A stretch of 64,000 bases of DNA from Rhizophagus irregularis (lineage: Eukaryota > Glomeromycota > Glomeromycetes > Glomerales > Glomeraceae). Shown here piece by piece: positions 8,977 to 19,804 of this stretch. Position 1 is the first letter of the stretch; each line of letters starts with the position of its first letter. The notes below the pieces were generated by a model. The model saw only the letters and a list, made by a program, of their open reading frames with translations. It was not told the origin of the DNA and ran no database searches. The stretch covers positions 2,668,501-2,732,500 of the forward strand of contig NC_089453.1 in assembly GCF_026210795.1 (NCBI RefSeq), given 5' to 3'. Made by a program: the position numbers and the translations under genes.

Positions 8977-11895
8977 TTATTTTTCATACTTATATGTTTC
9001 GTAATTATTATAATAATTACCATTATCATAATTTCTATTATTGTCGTAATATCTTTCATGATCCATTAAATTTATATTTCTATTATTACTATTATTTCTT
9101 CTTTCATTATTATTCCTATTAAAATTATTTTGTGTTCTATAATTATTCTTTCGTCCTAATTGTGGACATTCTGGTCTTATATGACCTTCTTCATTGCATT
9201 CATAGCATCTCATAATTCTTGTATTTCTTGTATTTGTATTTCTATTTATATTTCTTCTTTGTTGATTTTTTATTTCATTTAACATTTCTCCCATAGCTAT
9301 TTTTTCTGCTCTAAATTGTTCTAACGCTTTACTTAATTCATCAATATCTTTTTCATTAACTGGCTTTTGCATTTTTTTATATATTTCATTTTCTTCTCTT
9401 TTATTCGTTTCTTCTTTTAAAATTTCTTCTATATTCTTTTCTTGTCTTATTTGTCCTATACTTACACCTGTTGTTTTCAATATCAATTCGTTCTTAGCTT
9501 CTTCTTCTCTTCTTGCCATATTAATTGCATCATTTAAATTTCCTGGGTTCTGTCTTCTAACTTGGTACCCTACTGTTGCTTCTAGTCCTTCAATATAAAA
9601 ATCTACTTGATATTCGTCAGCTAATGCCTGACCTCTTGTCGCTACTCTTAATACTTGTCTAAATCTTCTCGTATAATCTTCAACACTTTCATTTATTCCT
9701 TGTTTAGTTTTTCTCAATTCTAACATTTTTCTTCTTCTAACATCTTCTCTGGTAAATCTTCTTTTAATTCTATGTTTCAAATCATTATCATCATCTGCAT
9801 CTGCCCAATTCCTTAAATGACTTGCATTCGTTTCTTTCATTTCATTATACCATTGTGCTGCTGCTCCCCTTAAATGTGCTGCTGTATATGCCGCTTGTCT
9901 TTCGCTATTAGTTCCTGCTGCTTTCCCAATTGCCGTAAATGCTACTTCGAATTGTCTAATCCAATCACTAACATCTTCTTCTTCTTTTCCATAAAATAAT
10001 GGTATATTAATTATTCCTCCAGCTTCATTTCCTGCATTTTCAATCCTATCTACTAAGTGTGCTCCTGCCCCTATTAATCCATCCAAAGTATTAGGTGGGT
10101 ATCCTAAAGCATTCTCAATTATTCTTTTCATTTGATCTTCAGTTGCCATATTCAACAATATATTCTCTTGAAATAAATCTTGTAAGTTGTAATCAGATAG
10201 TTCACTTTCTGTATCAGAATTTTCAATATCAGAATCCTTAATATTCAACGAATTATTCGAATCTGAATTTTGACTTAAGCTAAAACTTTCTGTATTTATA
10301 ATATTTTCATCATTATTTTTGACTTCATTTTCATTGAAATCTTCAGAATTTCCTTCCCAAATCTCATATTCTTCTGGATCTAATATTTCTCCAATCTTTT
10401 CTGAATCATCTGTATTATTATTTTCTTCTTCAATTTCTTCTTCACTTTCTTCAATTTCAAATTTCTTTAAATATTCATCTAATATTCTCCTTATTTCTTT
10501 TTCTGATTCATTTTTATATTCTTGAAATTTTCTTATAAAGTCTGCACTTAATATATCAACATCTCTATATCTCATACTTATTAATCTTAATAATTCTCCA
10601 TCAGAAACTTCAATTTCTAAAACTTTGATTAAATTTTTTAACCGTTCTAATCTTTTCTCTATTTCTGTTTCATCATCCAATTTATTCTCGTCTTTCAAAT
10701 TTTCTGGTCCTTTTTCATAACAACTTTTACATATCTTTTCTATAAATTCTTTATTGTATTCTACCGCTTCTATTGCTTCTTTCTTTAATATTATTTTATT
10801 ACACGTTGGACATTCTATTGTATACATATAATGCCATATTCTTAATTCTTCTTCTATTCCTTTGTCATCTAATTCTTCAATAGTTTTATAAAAACTCATA
10901 AATTCTTTAGTTTTTATTATTTCATATTCTACTCTAAAATTTATTATTCGTTTTATTTCTTCAATATCAATTTCGTAACCATTCTCTAACCAATAATTTC
11001 TGTATATTCTTTCTATATGTTTGTCTCCTTCATTTGAACTTGATTCTCCTAAATTATCTGAACTTTCTAGTTCTCCTACGTCACTTTGTTCTTCAGCAAA
11101 ACCTTTTGTTTCTACAATTTTCTCTATTATCTTATCTGTTACATCATCATTTATCCATGGTTTTGGATATTTATTTCTATCCCACCATTGATATGTTATA
11201 CTTTTCTGAAACTTCTTGACTTTCTCTCTATTTTCTTCTTCTGCTATATTTTCTTCTAAATGTAATATTTCTTTAAAATTTCTCATAGTACCATATCCTT
11301 TATTCTTAATAGTTACTGATTCTATTTCTTCTAACCATTCTTCAAATTTTGCAAATCTTATATCTAATTCATCATCTTCTATAATATATCTATACATCAA
11401 CAATTCTTTATTCCCTAACAAATTCTCTTCTGTTTGATCATCTAATATGAACTCATTATCTTCACTAAGTATATAATGTTCACATATCACTTTTATTACC
11501 GATATAATTCCTATTTTTCTATAATCTGATTTATTTCTATACCTAATTGACCTTACGACTATATCTAACAATTTTTCTCCTTCTTTTCTTATTTTCTCAA
11601 ATTCTTTATTTCTTTTCTTTTTACTAGATGGATAACTTTCTTCTCCATCTTTTCTTGTTAGTATTATGTACTCCATTAATTTTACATATGTATTTCTATT
11701 ATAACTCATTGCTTCTAATATTACTTTTTGAAAAATCTTCCAAAATCTTTTAAACCAATCTCCTATCTCTATTTCATCAGTACTATAACATTTTAGACAT
11801 GAAGGATCTACTTGATACTCTTCTCTTAACTCATTATGTTTTTCTATTTCATGTCTTCTTTTAATCACTTCTAATTCGTCATATATATCGGACAT
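8977..11895 (-). CDS. Gag protein with a 582-residue N-terminal extension
   Basis: 972 codons from ATG 11895. Residues from 583 on (MATEDQMKR) carry a retrotransposon gag domain: WIRQFEVAF, AAYTAAHLRGAAAQWYNE and VEDYTRRFRQVL; then a CCHC zinc knuckle CYECNEEGHIRPEC near residue 895 and an Asn/Arg-rich tail. The first 582 residues are highly acidic, helical in composition, and hold two possible zinc-binding pairs (CLKC near residue 33; CPTC...CKSC around 360-395). Ordinary Ty3-type gag lacks such a long extension. It may be a fused extra domain or an old upstream ORF. Gag forms the particle that packages RNA. Confidence 0.88.
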   Translation of the reverse strand: MSDIYDELEVIKRRHEIEKHNELREEYQVDPSCLKCYSTDEIEIGDWFKRFWKIFQKVILEAMSYNRNTYVKLMEYIILTRKDGEESYPSSKKKRNKEFEKIRKEGEKLLDIVVRSIRYRNKSDYRKIGIISVIKVICEHYILSEDNEFILDDQTEENLLGNKELLMYRYIIEDDELDIRFAKFEEWLEEIESVTIKNKGYGTMRNFKEILHLEENIAEEENREKVKKFQKSITYQWWDRNKYPKPWINDDVTDKIIEKIVETKGFAEEQSDVGELESSDNLGESSSNEGDKHIERIYRNYWLENGYEIDIEEIKRIINFRVEYEIIKTKEFMSFYKTIEELDDKGIEEELRIWHYMYTIECPTCNKIILKKEAIEAVEYNKEFIEKICKSCYEKGPENLKDENKLDDETEIEKRLERLKNLIKVLEIEVSDGELLRLISMRYRDVDILSADFIRKFQEYKNESEKEIRRILDEYLKKFEIEESEEEIEEENNNTDDSEKIGEILDPEEYEIWEGNSEDFNENEVKNNDENIINTESFSLSQNSDSNNSLNIKDSDIENSDTESELSDYNLQDLFQENILLNMATEDQMKRIIENALGYPPNTLDGLIGAGAHLVDRIENAGNEAGGIINIPLFYGKEEEDVSDWIRQFEVAFTAIGKAAGTNSERQAAYTAAHLRGAAAQWYNEMKETNASHLRNWADADDDNDLKHRIKRRFTREDVRRRKMLELRKTKQGINESVEDYTRRFRQVLRVATRGQALADEYQVDFYIEGLEATVGYQVRRQNPGNLNDAINMARREEEAKNELILKTTGVSIGQIRQEKNIEEILKEETNKREENEIYKKMQKPVNEKDIDELSKALEQFRAEKIAMGEMLNEIKNQQRRNINRNTNTRNTRIMRCYECNEEGHIRPECPQLGRKNNYRTQNNFNRNNNERRNNSNNRNINLMDHERYYDNNRNYDNGNYYNNYETYKYEK

Positions 11896-13558
11896 TTTTA
11901 TTTATTTAAACATTTCATAATTTCACTTTTATTTATATTTTATCATTAACTTAACATCATTTAAATTACTATTTTATCTTTTACTTCTTTAAAATACAAT
12001 TTAAATTCTAATATTTTCAAAGTTCCAGCTTTGATTCTATAATTTCTCTATACATTCTATAATATAATCTATAATCGCGATTTTATTTATAAACTTTCTA
12101 TATCTTGCGCAAATAACTGTGATCAAGGCTAGGGATTATTTATAACTGGGGCCACCCAGTATCAGACTAATATGATCACCAACAAAGGCTTATTTATACT
12201 GGGTCCTTCCAGTGTACTCTTATTTATACTGGGGTTCTCCCAGTTCTATACACAAAATTAAACTTTTTAATAACTTTTAATCTTTTTCTTATATTAACTT
12301 CCAAAATATTTATTCAAATTTATTTCATATTATTTTATTTCTCGCATTTCATTTTATAATTCATTAATATTTTCTTATTATAATTGGATAGCCACGGATT
12401 TTTAAGCGATCAATGTACTAAAATTTCTGTTGATATAACGCCCCTGGTGACACAACTATTTCTTTACTATTCTCTTATTTATTTATTATTATCATCTTAT
12501 AAAATTTTGAGAAAAAATATTCTAAGTCCACAATCTCCTCAGACTGGGGAGGTCTATATATTTTACTGCGCCTCATCACGTGACTTATACTTTCTCTTAT
12601 TTTCTTCTATTTACTGCGCTTCATCACATGGTTTACATTACTCACGTGATTTGTACAACATTTTATTTTTCTACTGCGTTTTAATCACATAATTTTTACT
12701 GCGCTTTTAACACATGACTTGTCGCAGTATAATTCTCATTTTATTTATTCATTTCTGTAACTGAACTCATGTTCTCTCTTTCTGATTAAATATTTTATCA
12801 CATTCTATATTGTTTACGCAACATGCTTATACAATTTCTTTTTATTTTTATATTACATCATTATTACATCATTTATTTCATATAATTCATTATTATCTTT
12901 TACAATCTTTTATATCATTCTTTTATTATAATAAAATTATTTCTCATATATCAAATAATAACATTTCAATATTTCTCGTATTTACAATATCCTTTAATTT
13001 TCTCTTTCATTTAGTAACCTGTACTGGGCTTGCCTTTACCTTCTTCATAGAAGTATAGTAGTTTACGGGTTTGTTACTAATAACTTTTCTTTTTCTCATA
13101 ATACTTTTGAATTTTCAATCATTTATTAATTTCTTATTATTCACAAAATTCATTCTCATTATAAATTTTATTCTCATTCAATTTTTAAATCTTTTCATTA
13201 TTATCTTAAATATTTCATTCATCTTTTCGATATATACTTTTTCAATATATCATATATTTTCATTTCTCATATATTCCGTAATATTCCTTTTTCATAATAT
13301 TACTTTTACTATATCTTTTTTCATATATAGTAACATTTTTCTCATATTTCAGATAAGTCTTCCTTATCTTATATTTCTTTGATGATTTCTCATATCATCC
13401 TTCCTTTTCTCATATTTCTTTGATGATTTCTCATATCATCCTTTTCTTATTAATTTCACAAATTTTTCTTTAATTTTCTCATATACTTTTCTTTTATTTT
13501 CATTTAAATCTTGTATGAAGACAACAATCTTTTATTTTCTCGGAGCATGCACCAAAAA
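11896..13558 (-). other. Long untranslated leader of the retrotransposon
   Basis: About 1.66 kb between gag and the 5' LTR, very T-rich on the plus strand, without a credible ORF. It holds several short repeat families: actggg/cccagt words at 12150-12243, five copies of a (T)ACTGCG-(n)-ATCACRTGA motif between 12565 and 12730, and a 49-bp near-perfect duplication (tctttgatgatttctcatatcatcc) at 13374-13445. These may be packaging or transcription signals of the element. Confidence 0.6.
13540..13558 (-). other. Putative primer binding site
   Basis: Directly after the 5' LTR on the minus strand the sequence reads TTTTTGGTGCATGCTCCGAG. TGG close to the LTR end, able to pair with a tRNA 3' CCA, is the usual layout of a primer binding site. 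I cannot name the tRNA. Confidence 0.45.
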
Positions 13559-14018
13559 TGTGACACGCCGCCCATAGGATATTAAAATAAAATAAAATAT
13601 CGTATGTTGCCACCGACGTGTTGAGTTTGAACAATATCTATGCTTGGTTTAAAATAAAAATTAGTTACAAAACATTAATAAACCATTAATTAAAAAAAAA
13701 AATAATTAATGTGGCACTTTTTACTCATAAGAAAAAGGCTAAAAGAATGTGTTAGATTATTATTAAGGACGAACTAAAATTTTTATTTTCCAAAAATTGA
13801 ACTGTGGAATTTCTTATCGAAATCCACTTGTATTTATACATTTTTAAGAAAAATATTTCTAATATTTCTAATATTTCTAATAAAATTTGAAGATCTATTA
13901 TCATATGACTATCTCGTTATACTAAACTAAACTATAAATATAATTTTATTGGCTAATTATTTATCCTTCAGCTAATTATTTATCCTTATTTTATTTCATA
14001 ATATTTTCGGTTATTACA
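13559..14018 (-). repeat. Long terminal repeat (5' LTR with respect to the element)
   Basis: 460 bp, TGTGACACGCC...GGTTATTACA on the plus strand, followed by the target duplication acgt (14019-14022). It differs from 4601-5059 at about eight bases and by one extra t near 13902. Confidence 0.95.
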
Positions 14019-15747
14019 ACGTGTAGTTCCAAGTCTTAGTTTCTTGGATTTGCCAAAACTGAAACCTAACTTTAATTCTTTTCATTTCCTCCACAATTAT
14101 TTTTCGTGTAGTATCATTAAATAAACCATATTCCATTAGTTCTGCTATCACAAGACTCCATAAATGATCAGTAATTCGAAGCATAATATGCAACTCATCA
14201 GGAACCCAATGATTAAGAGGTATCATATCAAAAAGTGAGTTTCTTATATGTCCTTTATAATAATTACTCTTTTCAACTAATTTTTCCATTTCTTTACTAA
14301 TCTTCCATTCTTTTGATAGATCTCCTTGTTGTGATTTATCGATTGTACACCAAGGACAGAAATTTTTACTATGCGCACTGTTAAAACCTAAGCAAATTGC
14401 TAAGAATTTCCAATCAGATGAAAAATAAAATTGAAAATTCCATTTCACATTATTAATTACCAGTCCTTCTTTTAAATTTCTTAAATTACGACAGAATTGG
14501 GTCATTGCATTTGATAGAGACTCATAATCTTCACATCCAGGATAGAGTATAGTCGTATAATGATGATCTGGTTTGTATAATGTACTTTTATCATCTAAAA
14601 TAGCTATCGTGATAACCACATGTTTTACTTTTCTTCCTACATTTCTTCCATCTCCAGAGATTCGAAGATTAATTATGGGCTGATTTGGATTCAAAATACC
14701 TTTTTGAACAAGGTTAGGAACTAAATAATGCAATATATTATTAATATTTCTATACCCACCTTTACCAACTGCATCAATTACTTCTTGTGTTATAGATTCA
14801 TCATCTATATCTATTCTTTCAGATTCATCTACTTGACTTCTAGTGTTAATATCTACTATCGTTATTGGTATGAGTCGAGCCATTGTTTCATTTATATTTA
14901 TACGTTCTTTGGATATTTCTCCTTCACGTGGTAAGTGATGTTCTATGGCACATAGACGCCTATAAGAATCTTTTGGAATATTGCCATCATCTAATGCTCT
15001 GGCTATTGACTCAAGTTTTTGTTTTTTCTTAATTTTATCATCATTTTCATAATTGATAGTAAAAGTATGTTTTTTATTAACAGAATAACATATACTTTCT
15101 AATACTGGTACATCTTTCAAATTATATAGTTGTTTTGTTTTTTCATTGAATTCAGCTAATATATATTTTCCAATACTTGTAGCCCGTTTTGTAAAAGTAG
15201 AATTTCCACATTGGTCAATTGGTTTTAATATATGTGCGCGTCATTTGCTTTCCCTTGACGTGTCTAATATTTTGAGATGAAGACCAAACAAATAAATTCC
15301 TGATGTTTTTGTTTTTTTTTGAGAGGTACACTCCTAAAATAAATTAAATTAGTTTTTAATAAATAGAAAAAATAGAAAAACTAAAAAAAAATAGTTTAAT
15401 GTACAAACTTTATGAAATAGATTTGTAACATCTGTAGCACTTTTAACTGAAGATACTACATGTTCAAAGCACTTTCCAAACCAAATTTGAAAAACTGGTT
15501 TATCATCAACGTAATTAATAAAACATTGAACAGTACATCAATTGTTGCTTCTGCCCCATGTTGTTTCTACTATATAATTATCAGGAATCTGATAACTATT
15601 GGGAGGAAGAGTGTACGCTAACGAAGATTTATTAGGATATATTCCTTCTTTTATGATTTTATATGAAAAGCTATGTCCTGATTTTTTAAAATTAATAATT
15701 GGATCAAAGGGGTAATTATGAATTTCTTGTACGTCAGACATTTGCAA
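14019..15747 (-). pseudogene. Large transposase-like gene, N-terminal part, split by retrotransposon
   Basis: Exon 1 (15409-15747) begins MQMSDVQEIHNYPFDP. A GT-AG intron lies at 15334-15408, and exon 2 (14019-15333) runs to the LTR insertion. Two in-frame TGA codons (15538-15540 and 15241-15243) interrupt an otherwise open frame. Conserved-looking blocks: RISGDGRNVGRK, FYFSSDWKFLAICLGFN, a CxxC pair in FCPWC, and VPDELHIMLRITDHLW. The gene continues at 3371-4152. The acidic residues in SGDG, SSDW and PDE are candidates for a DDE/RNase H-fold catalytic site, but that is inference. It resembles KDZ/Plavaka-type fungal transposases in layout (zinc-binding pair inside the core). The convergent partner is the zinc-finger gene at 2642-3313. 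Confidence 0.75.
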
Positions 15748-16290
15748 ATTAGAAATTAAGAATAAAATTTAAACTGTGTTGTTATTATTTTACACAGTTT
15801 CGTGAAATTTTTTGCAAAAAAAAAATTGTGTTACAGTTGCAAATTAATCATCTGATTGAGATCATCACCAATTAAAACATTTTATGCAGTGTTACCGTAT
15901 GTCAATTTAGTATGATTGTCATTTAGGGTACGTCCTAAAAAATTGGGGTTAGAGTTAAGATCCGCTCATATGATCACTTGACTAAATAATAAGTTGAACA
16001 AAAATTTACATTTGCGAAACTTAAATTATTAAATGTAAAAGAGGTGTGAAAAAACCCATTTCACTAATAAAAAACCCATTTCTCATATATATGGAATTTT
16101 TAACATATATTATTAAAAAGTAAGTATATTTTAATAAAATATAAAGTAAAATAAAAATTTATATAGTCTTAGTAGTTATAAATGTTTATAAAAGTATAAT
16201 AAAAATATCATATAAAAGATGGTATCATAATAGATATTTTCAAACAATAAAAATAATTATTTTATGTCAGAATTTGTATTACCATATTTA
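15748..16290. other. AT-rich spacer upstream of the transposase-like gene
   Basis: No gene seen. At 15819-15850 there is gcaaaaaaaaaattgtgttacagttgcaaatt, similar in the same orientation to 2509-2545 next to the zinc-finger pseudogene. These may be sub-terminal sequences of the old two-gene element, but no clean terminal inverted repeat or target duplication could be assigned. Confidence 0.3.
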
Positions 16291-16610
16291 GACGCAAATA
16301 TATCAAGATTCACTGATCCGTTTTCTATAATTTTAGGCTCGTTGGAAAGCCCTTGTTCTGGACTTTATAGGCGAAAAAAGAGCTCGCCGATTGAATCATT
16401 AGATCCAGAGATATTTACGTTTAAAGTTGAGGTACGGACTTTTTAACATGCTTAAATGCAAATATCTTGGGATCCACTGATCCGCTTTTTATAAATTTAG
16501 GCTCTTTGGAAAGCCCTTGATCTGGTCTATATAAGCGAAAATAAAACTTGCCGATTGGATCATTAGATCTGGAGATATTTACGTTTAAAGTTGAGATACA
16601 AATTATAGTA
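16290..16610. repeat. Tandem duplication, about 164-bp period
   Basis: Two diverged copies start at about 16292 (gcaaatatatcaagattcactgatccg) and 16456 (gcaaatatcttgggatccactgatccg). They share ttaggctc.ttggaaagccc and gagatatttacgtttaaagttgag. No coding frame is conserved between the copies. Confidence 0.8.
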
Positions 16611-16851
16611 AGTGCTAAGAATTATATTAATTTAAAAGAAATATTTACCAACTTATAGTATAATAACATTAAATAAAAGTTTTTTAATACTCACCCCAAT
16701 TTACTGTATATTATATAGTATTTTGTATAATAAAAATGTAATAAAATCAATATTTTAATTAAAGGTAAACAAATCAGCCCATATGGTGTAAAATTTTCTT
16801 AATAAATGGTTAAAATAACAAGAATTTCATACAATTAAGAATTATATAACT

Positions 16852-17097
16852 TGTAAAGCTAGTATTGTTTGTCAAAGAACATTTATTTGTACTTACAACC
16901 ACATTTATGAATCACATTCCATTAAAGATATTGCTATAAAAAAGTTAAACTATTCATTTTTCATTAATATTTCTTATCCAAAAAGCAGGAATTTAAATGG
17001 TTTTGTATTTATTAATAAAATTAATGAGCATCATAATCATTTGTTAAATCAAGTAATGATTAAATTTGAGGGTAGGAAAGATTTACTTTATAAGTAA
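16852..17097 (+). pseudogene. FAR1/MULE-like DNA-binding domain fragment
   Basis: An 82-codon open stretch without a start reads TCKASIVCQRTFICTYNH, a basic central part and INEHHNHLLNQ, ending at a TAA at 17095-17097. The pattern of cysteines followed by a histidine pair (H-x-H context EHHNH) resembles the WRKY/FAR1-type zinc domain at the N-terminus of Mutator-like transposases. Nothing recognisable as the catalytic domain follows. A relic of a MULE is the most likely reading, based on motif pattern only. Confidence 0.5.
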
Positions 17098-17870
17098 AGA
17101 TAGGTCCTCAATTGATTTCCAAACCCCACAATATTGCAGATTTTAGAAATCAATTGTACTTAATAATCTGTAAATCTGCAAATAATTCACAAACATATCT
17201 GCTGATATATGGATTTTGACAACAAAATTTGACCCCAAAAATGGTCGATCAGTATCACAAAAACACCTGATTTATGATGTCACTAATTGTTGTGTAAACC
17301 TCAAATGACATCTAAAATCAACAAAACTAAAAGCAAAACCCATCTGTTTTTTCAGGTAAGAAATACGCATTACTGGAAATAAAATAATATTCCACTATTT
17401 ATTCAGTTTTAATTTTTTTATTTTAGGTTCTAAAACAATGTGAATTATAGCAATATATGCCTTCAGCAACGCTTCCTCAATTTAATAACTCCACCTGCTT
17501 CACCTGCAAAAAAGAATTCAAGAACTCAAAGGGTTTAGCATGACATTAACAAAATGTACAAAAATATAATAAACATCACCAAGAACTTGATGAACCACCA
17601 GTTAATACTGTTGTTGAATTTAAATTTTAGTTGCTAAAATACACAAAAAGCTACCTTTAAACTTTAGGTCTATGGGAAAGAAATTATTTTCTATACCATG
17701 TCCTGAAAGCATTTTTTTTTCTATTTTTGCTGGTAATATCCATTATTATTCCAAGGCAAGGGGAATTTATAGATGTATATTTTGAGGTTATAATGTGTAT
17801 CAAGTTTTAAGTAAAATTTTAAATTCTGATCAGTGAGGGAAAAGAATTTATTCACAATGTCAACAAACAT

Positions 17871-19713
17871 ATGCCCTATGAAAAAAAAAATTCTTTAAAA
17901 TATACTTAAAATGTACTTATATATTTTAAAATATATCTAAAATGTACTTAAAATTTTTAAATGTACTTAAAATATACTTAAAATTGCAATTTTAAGTATA
18001 TCATATGGGCCGATCCTTGGAATCTAATTTTTTTACACAAAAATAATTTTATTAAAGCAAATATAAATTATCATTTATATAAGAATAATAAATTTATACT
18101 AGATAATGCAAAAAAAACTAATTAATTATATAATTTTTAATTTTTTTTAATATAAGATATCATTAAAATTTAAAAGATCAAATATAACTCTCATGACAAA
18201 ATCATTGATAATTCTTCGTAGAAATAAGCTATACAAATAAATTTACATTCATTTGAAAGAGAAAATCGAGATCTATCTAATGAATCTAAAATCAAGTGAA
18301 TTGAATTACTAGTTGTTCAGTAATCACGTTCAGTATATTTATTGAATTTTATCTAAATTTGATCATTAATTACTTCACATGTAGTGATTCAATTTGAATG
18401 ATCTTTGCTCCCTAAGGTGATGCCAACTTTTATCTTTAAAATAAATTTAAAATAATTCGTTTAATATATGTAGATGTTTAGGAATCATCAATTATATTAT
18501 TAATATAAAATTTTATAAGTTTGATAAAATCTGATATAAAAAAATTTATTAAATACCTGTAGATGCAAGCTACACGAATGAAATTATATTCATTTGAAAG
18601 AGAAAATTGAGGTCTATCTAATAAGCCTAAAATCAAATAAATTGAATCACTGGATTGTGAATAATTACGTCTAATATATTTATTTTTAATTTTTAAATTT
18701 GATTTGACTTTGATCGTTAATTACGCCTCATCCAGTGATCCAATTTTCCTGATCTTTGATTCTTACGATAGGGCAAATTCTCAGCTTTCAAATGAATGTA
18801 AAATGATGACGTTAGCATATCTCCAGGAATAATAATGCACGATTTTGTCACCTGCATAAAGTCCGATCTGAAAATTTTATTTCTTACCAAAAAATGCTTT
18901 CATAAGAGAATCCCAAATTCTTTTACTTTATTTAAAAGATTTTATTTGCCATTTAAGGATTTTAGTAGAATAAATCTAATAAAATAATTTTAAAAGATAA
19001 AAAACAAATATATAATTAGTTATTTTGAAAAAAAAGAATATCTTATTATTCATTTTACAACTATTTTACATCATAATTATTTTTTATTTGCATGTATTTT
19101 TTACAAAGAAAAAACAATAAATTAAAGCTAAAAATTATGAAAAAATATGTCTTATCTATGTATATAAAATATTAAGTTTTTTCTTTTACTTACCACTTAA
19201 AAATAACTGCTATATTTGCTTATAAACTTTTTTGTCATATTTAATAAAAGTGAATAGAAAAATGATGGAAAAGTGATGGGCAGTGATGGGGAAAAAGAAG
19301 TGGTTATTACCGTTATTTTTGAATATTGATTAAAAAAATTTTTTTTATTTTTTATTAAATCTGAGTTACATAAATATGTAACACATATTTAATTTAGATT
19401 TGTGTAATGTTAATCTTACTAAAATATTAAATTTTTATAAAAATCTTAATTTAGACTAATTCCAAAAATCGGCACATATGTTTAAAGTATGAAATTTTAT
19501 ACTTAAATTATATTTAAAATATACTTAATTGCAATTTAAATATAATTTAAGTATAATTTAAGTACAAAATTTTACACTTTAAATATACTTAAAATTGCAA
19601 TTTTAAGTATATTTTAAGTATATTTTAAAATGTTAAGTATATTTTAGATATATTTTAAAAATATATAAGTATATTTTAAGTATATTTTAAAGAAATTTTT
19701 TTTTATAGGGATG
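17871..19713. mobile_element. Long-TIR DNA element (17874-19710), 3-bp duplication ATG
   Basis: The ends CCCTAT...ATAGGG continue into inverted repeats of about 125 bp or more, made of ttaaaatatacttaaaat words. They are flanked by ATG at 17871-17873 and 19711-19713. Removing the element and one ATG rejoins the zinc-finger relic in frame, which confirms the ends. The 1.84-kb interior has no ORF of note but contains a tandem duplication (see 18175-18802). The superfamily is uncertain; a 3-bp duplication occurs in PIF/Harbinger and CACTA groups. Confidence 0.8.
18175..18802. repeat. Internal duplication of about 342 bp inside the long-TIR element
   Basis: Blocks around attcatttgaaagagaaaat(c/t)gag.tctatctaat at 18247 and 18589 are followed by matching sequence (atcaa.t.aattgaat, gatcgttaatta). 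The second copy ends with an inverted ctttcaaatgaatgtaaa at 18785-18802. No coding potential. Confidence 0.7.
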
Positions 19714-19804
19714 TAGTATGTTTGGATCCAATTTCATGGAAATATTCCTAATAATTTACAAGATCAGTTAAAAGAAATAGATCCTCTTGAACAGCTATTA
19801 CAAT

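Larger units (their letters stand above)
4153..14018 (-). mobile_element. Ty3/gypsy-type LTR retrotransposon, minus strand
   Basis: Two LTRs of about 460 bp (TG...CA ends) flank, on the minus strand, a long leader, gag, zinc-knuckle/protease, RT-RNase H and integrase. The gene order protease-RT-RNase H-integrase is that of Ty3/gypsy (Metaviridae-like) elements. The 4-bp target duplication ACGT (4149-4152 and 14019-14022) is confirmed because the host reading frame continues across it. The LTRs differ at about 8 positions plus one 1-bp indel, roughly 98% identity, so insertion is not very recent. Several frame breaks in gag-pol suggest the copy is defective. It contains the MITE at 4159-4598. 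Confidence 0.93.

Noticed and set aside
12384-13382. Hydrophobic ORFs on the plus strand of the retrotransposon leader
   Set aside because: They are phenylalanine/isoleucine-rich products of T-rich DNA, opposite to the element's coding strand.
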